This document shows positions 6,732 to 9,342 of a stretch of 9,342 bases of DNA, piece after piece. Made by a program: the position numbers and the translations under genes. Source of the DNA: Planctomycetaceae bacterium. Lineage in GTDB: Bacteria > Planctomycetota > Planctomycetia > Pirellulales > Pirellulaceae. Each line of letters begins with the position of its first letter. Positions within the stretch are counted from its first letter, which is position 1. Where the stretch lies: the NCBI GenBank assembly GCA_018658605.1, contig JABHUV010000061.1:1-9342 (forward strand). Direction: 5' to 3'. A model generated the notes under the pieces. The model worked only from the letters and a program-made list of their open reading frames with translations, had not been told where the DNA came from and did no database searches.

Positions 6732-7724
6732 ATGAAATATCTGTACCCACGACCACCAATATTGAAAGTTGAACCGTTGAACCCATCTTTACCTCGAGTT
6801 ATTTCGGATGACAATTTATCGGATAATTTGCACGAGCTGTTGGAAGGAAAAATTGAACGACTTCCGTGGGCGACGATCGATGGCCCAGCGGATGATTCAG
6901 TAGATGGCATTTTGACGTTTGGACACCACGCTGTGACAGCAGCCCACATGGCGAATTTCCCACAGCTAAAGGTGGTTAGCAATTATGGTGTCGGAGTGGA
7001 TCACATCGAAGTCGCCGCAGCGACTGAATTGGGAATTGCAGTGGGCAATACTCCCGATGTATTAACGAGCACTACGGCAGACATGGCATTGACGTTGATG
7101 TTGGCCGCGGCACGACGAGTTCGTGAAGGCGACCAATACGCACGATGTAGTGAATTTAAGGTGTTTGATCCAGCTTATATGCTTGGCACCGAAGTGCATC
7201 ATCAAACGGTTGGCATTATTGGCTTAGGCCGTATTGGATACCAAATTGCCCGCCGCTGTGCAGCTTTTGATATGGAGATTTTATATCACAAACGGACACC
7301 ACTAGCAGACAATCCCGCTCAACTGAACTTGACTTACACCAGCCTAGAGGAATTATTGAAAAGGTCGGATTTTGTAATTGTTATCTGTCCTCTCACCGAT
7401 GAAACCAATGGTTTGATTGGTACGCAACAACTCGCTGCGATGAAGAACTCAGCCGTGTTAGTCAATGTTGCTCGAGGTCCAGTTGTTTGCACTGAGGCTT
7501 TGACTGTAGCACTTCGGGGAAAACAAATATACGCGGCTGGTCTGGATGTAACGGACCCTGAACCATTGCCACGCGATCATGAACTACTAACTCTCGACAA
7601 CGTAACAATCACTCCGCACCTTGGAAGTGCTACAATGCAGACCCGCCGGAAGATGGCAGAGTTATCGGTTGTGAATTTAATGTTGGGGCTCGCCGGAGAA
7701 CCACTGGCACATAGCGTTAGTTGA
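6732..7724 (+). CDS. D-2-hydroxyacid dehydrogenase, glyoxylate/hydroxypyruvate reductase type
   Basis: This is a 330-residue, full-length, soluble NAD(P)-dependent enzyme that interconverts a 2-keto acid and a D-2-hydroxy acid. Glyoxylate to glycolate and hydroxypyruvate to D-glycerate are the likeliest reactions. The substrate-domain block S-N-Y-G-V-G-V-D is at 83-90 and N-T-P-D-V-L-T at 106-112, the latter seen in glyoxylate/hydroxypyruvate reductases. The Rossmann loop G-L-G-R-I-G is at 164-169. The catalytic triad is complete: Arg248 in NVARG, Glu277 in DPEP and His296 in PHLGSA. The residues after the second Rossmann strand are H-K-R (186-188); a basic pair there is compatible with NADPH preference, but that is inference. 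No Shine-Dalgarno precedes the ATG. The length and absence of a regulatory ACT domain argue against phosphoglycerate dehydrogenase. It is followed at 50 bp by the cytochrome gene on the same strand, so cotranscription is likely. Confidence 0.9.
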   Translation: MKYLYPRPPILKVEPLNPSLPRVISDDNLSDNLHELLEGKIERLPWATIDGPADDSVDGILTFGHHAVTAAHMANFPQLKVVSNYGVGVDHIEVAAATELGIAVGNTPDVLTSTTADMALTLMLAAARRVREGDQYARCSEFKVFDPAYMLGTEVHHQTVGIIGLGRIGYQIARRCAAFDMEILYHKRTPLADNPAQLNLTYTSLEELLKRSDFVIVICPLTDETNGLIGTQQLAAMKNSAVLVNVARGPVVCTEALTVALRGKQIYAAGLDVTDPEPLPRDHELLTLDNVTITPHLGSATMQTRRKMAELSVVNLMLGLAGEPLAHSVS

Positions 7725-7774
7725 GTGTGTGATGAGGATAAGTACCCAAGGGTGGGCTCGCCACGAATGTAAAA
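7725..7774 (+). other. Short intergenic spacer between dehydrogenase and cytochrome genes
   Basis: The 50 bp contain no terminator and no clear promoter. A GAGGA at 7733-7737 is too far (about 37 nt) from the next ATG to act as its ribosome-binding site. A 4-bp stem (GTGG at 7752-7755, CCAC at 7761-7764) is too small to call. The spacing suits cotranscription of the two plus-strand genes. Confidence 0.4.
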
Positions 7775-9342
7775 ATGAATCTTAAAACCCCACTTCTGCT
7801 TCTGACTGTAATGTTATGTGTCAGCACCACCGTTTTTATCCGCGCGGATGAACCGCTGGAGTTTTCCTCGCAACAGATTGAGTTTTTTGAAAATAAGATT
7901 CGACCTTTGTTAGTCTCTCATTGCATAGAGTGCCATGGAGCGGATGTGCAGGAGTCTGAATTGCGATTAGATTCTCGTGAAGCAATTTTCCAGAGTGCCG
8001 TAGAAGCGAAAATCGTCACAGTGCTTTCGTACGCCGGGGAGGTGAAGATGCCACCGGACGGTAAGCTATCAGACACTGAGATTGCAGTGATGAAACAATG
8101 GGTTGCCATGAAGCTACCGTGGCCCAGCGGCGAGAAATCCATGATTGTCACTGCCGCTACGTACGACACGATTCGACAGGAGCATTGGTCCTTTCAGCCA
8201 GTGCAGCAACAATCAATTCCTACAGTACAAGCTCAACAGTGGCCCGAAAACCGCTTGGATTATTTTGTTTTAGCGAAGCTTGAAGCTGCCGGCCTTACGC
8301 CCTCACCCAGAGCAGATCGTCGAACGTTAATCCGTCGTGTTATGTTTGATTTGGTAGGGTTGCCTCCGACGTCGGAGCAAGTCGCGCAGTTTGTCAATGA
8401 TAAACAACCGAGTGCCTACGAGCGGATGGTTGATCGAGTATTGGCGATGCCTCAATTGGGTGAACGGTGGGGACGGCATTGGCTCGATATCGCTCGCTAT
8501 AGTGACACCGTTGGTTACAACTTTATGCGTGAACGTCGGTTTCCGTTTTCCTATACGTATCGCGATTATGTTATTCGCGCGATTAACGAAGACCGACCGT
8601 ACAATGAATTTGTGCAACAGCAACTGGCAGCTGACTTGTTAGAGCTTGAGGATAAACGAGATCTAGCGGCAATGGGGTTTTTGACCGTCGGGAGACAGTA
8701 TCGCAATCAACAGTTGGACGTCGATGACAAAATTGACACCGTGACTCGCGGAGTACTCGGTCTGACCGTGGCTTGTGCCCGTTGCCATGACCACAAGTAC
8801 GATGCGGTAGCAACGGAAGATTATTATTCACTTTTCGGAGTGTTTGCTAGTTCAAACAAACCCGCGGAATTGCCATTGATTCAGAGCGAAGAAGACACCA
8901 TTGGCTTCGCTGAATTTAGCAAGGAACTGGCCAAATTCCAGGCCGAGATTGATAATTATGATCGAGGTCGCGCCGCTGAGTTTCGTAAAACATTTCGCAA
9001 CCAACTGACCGAATATTGGGTCAGGGCAGTGGGAAATGCGAATGATGAACAAATCAAAGGGTTAGACTTTCTTACGGTAGAGTCGATTCATATCCGCCAA
9101 GGGCAGATTAAAGCATGGCGTGCGTGGTTAGTGGAACGAGCACAATTGGATCATCCTGTGCTCGGGATTCTGAAGGCCTTGGCAACGGTGGGGGACAAAG
9201 AGTTTGCTGCCGCAGCGATGGTGGTCAAGCAAAAGATTACCGAACTGGAAGAGGGCACAGAAACGGGACAAATAAATCCTGTTATTAAACAACGGTTTAT
9301 CGCGACCCCCACAGTTAATAAAATTCAACTCGCACGTTTCTA
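7775..9342 (+). CDS. Planctomycete cytochrome C / DUF1549 protein (PSCyt1-PSCyt2), 3' end cut by window edge
   Basis: The frame starts at the ATG at 7775 and is open to the right edge (522 codons). A signal peptide (about residues 1-24, MNLKTPLLLLTVML...) sends it across the membrane. The PSCyt1 domain has a covalent heme c motif C50-I-E-C53-H54, and Met92 in KMPPDGKL may be the second axial ligand. The typical HWSFQPV segment follows at 137-143. The DUF1549 (PSCyt2) domain runs from about 157 to 360 and includes LIRRVMFDLVGLPPT and RWGRHWLDIARYSD. It ends in a second heme-like motif C334-A-R-C337-H338-DHK. Residues 375-450 are charged and may be helical. The DUF1553 domain that normally completes such proteins (about 800-1000 residues) would lie beyond the edge. 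The family is abundant in planctomycetes, often next to sulfatases, and its role is unproven; electron transfer or sugar oxidation has been suggested. The stretch between SREA and KMPP seems about 10 residues shorter than usual. Confidence 0.92.
   Translation, partial: MNLKTPLLLLTVMLCVSTTVFIRADEPLEFSSQQIEFFENKIRPLLVSHCIECHGADVQESELRLDSREAIFQSAVEAKIVTVLSYAGEVKMPPDGKLSDTEIAVMKQWVAMKLPWPSGEKSMIVTAATYDTIRQEHWSFQPVQQQSIPTVQAQQWPENRLDYFVLAKLEAAGLTPSPRADRRTLIRRVMFDLVGLPPTSEQVAQFVNDKQPSAYERMVDRVLAMPQLGERWGRHWLDIARYSDTVGYNFMRERRFPFSYTYRDYVIRAINEDRPYNEFVQQQLAADLLELEDKRDLAAMGFLTVGRQYRNQQLDVDDKIDTVTRGVLGLTVACARCHDHKYDAVATEDYYSLFGVFASSNKPAELPLIQSEEDTIGFAEFSKELAKFQAEIDNYDRGRAAEFRKTFRNQLTEYWVRAVGNANDEQIKGLDFLTVESIHIRQGQIKAWRAWLVERAQLDHPVLGILKALATVGDKEFAAAAMVVKQKITELEEGTETGQINPVIKQRFIATPTVNKIQLARF

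Noticed and set aside
6698..6982. Minus-strand 94-codon open frame upstream of the sulfatase fusion
   Set aside because: It is antisense to the dehydrogenase N-terminus and has no recognisable domain.

Overview
The window looks like chromosomal DNA of a planctomycete, probably a marine Pirellulales-type lineage. It pairs a secreted formylglycine sulfatase with a DUF1549-type planctomycete cytochrome (CXXCH plus CARCHDHK) and large secreted alpha/beta hydrolases of a kind typical of that phylum. Most start codons also lack a Shine-Dalgarno sequence. This assignment rests on recognising families by eye; no search was run.

Layout. Two divergent transcription units meet in an intergenic region of about 100 bp at 6632-6731. 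Leftward on the minus strand come: (a) a 1126-residue exported protein that joins a complete N-sulfoglucosamine-sulfohydrolase-like sulfatase to a complete alpha/beta-hydrolase (esterase-like) module (6631-3251); (b) a tandem GNAT/Eis-like acetyltransferase starting 4 nt after the sulfatase stop (3246-2293); and (c) after a 126-bp gap with a promoter-like element and an embedded palindrome, a large exported tandem alpha/beta hydrolase (2166 to beyond base 1). The last of these fills the first 2.2 kb and is open to the left edge. Rightward on the plus strand come: (d) a D-2-hydroxyacid dehydrogenase of the glyoxylate/hydroxypyruvate reductase type (6732-7724); and (e) after 50 bp, the N-terminal 522 residues of a PSCyt1-DUF1549 cytochrome, cut by the right edge (7775-9342).

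How the genes may work together. The two exported minus-strand proteins suggest removal of sulfate and ester groups from a sulfated, acylated polysaccharide outside the cytoplasm. An acetyl-CoA-dependent acetyltransferase directly downstream of an SGSH-like sulfatase is reminiscent of heparan-type catabolism, where N-desulfation exposes an amine that is then N-acetylated. That link is a hypothesis. The dehydrogenase and cytochrome may belong to downstream oxidation, but the sequence does not show their substrate.

No tRNA, rRNA, insertion sequence, CRISPR array or long repeat was seen. Everything outside the five genes is short intergenic DNA; no gene-free stretch exceeds 300 bases.
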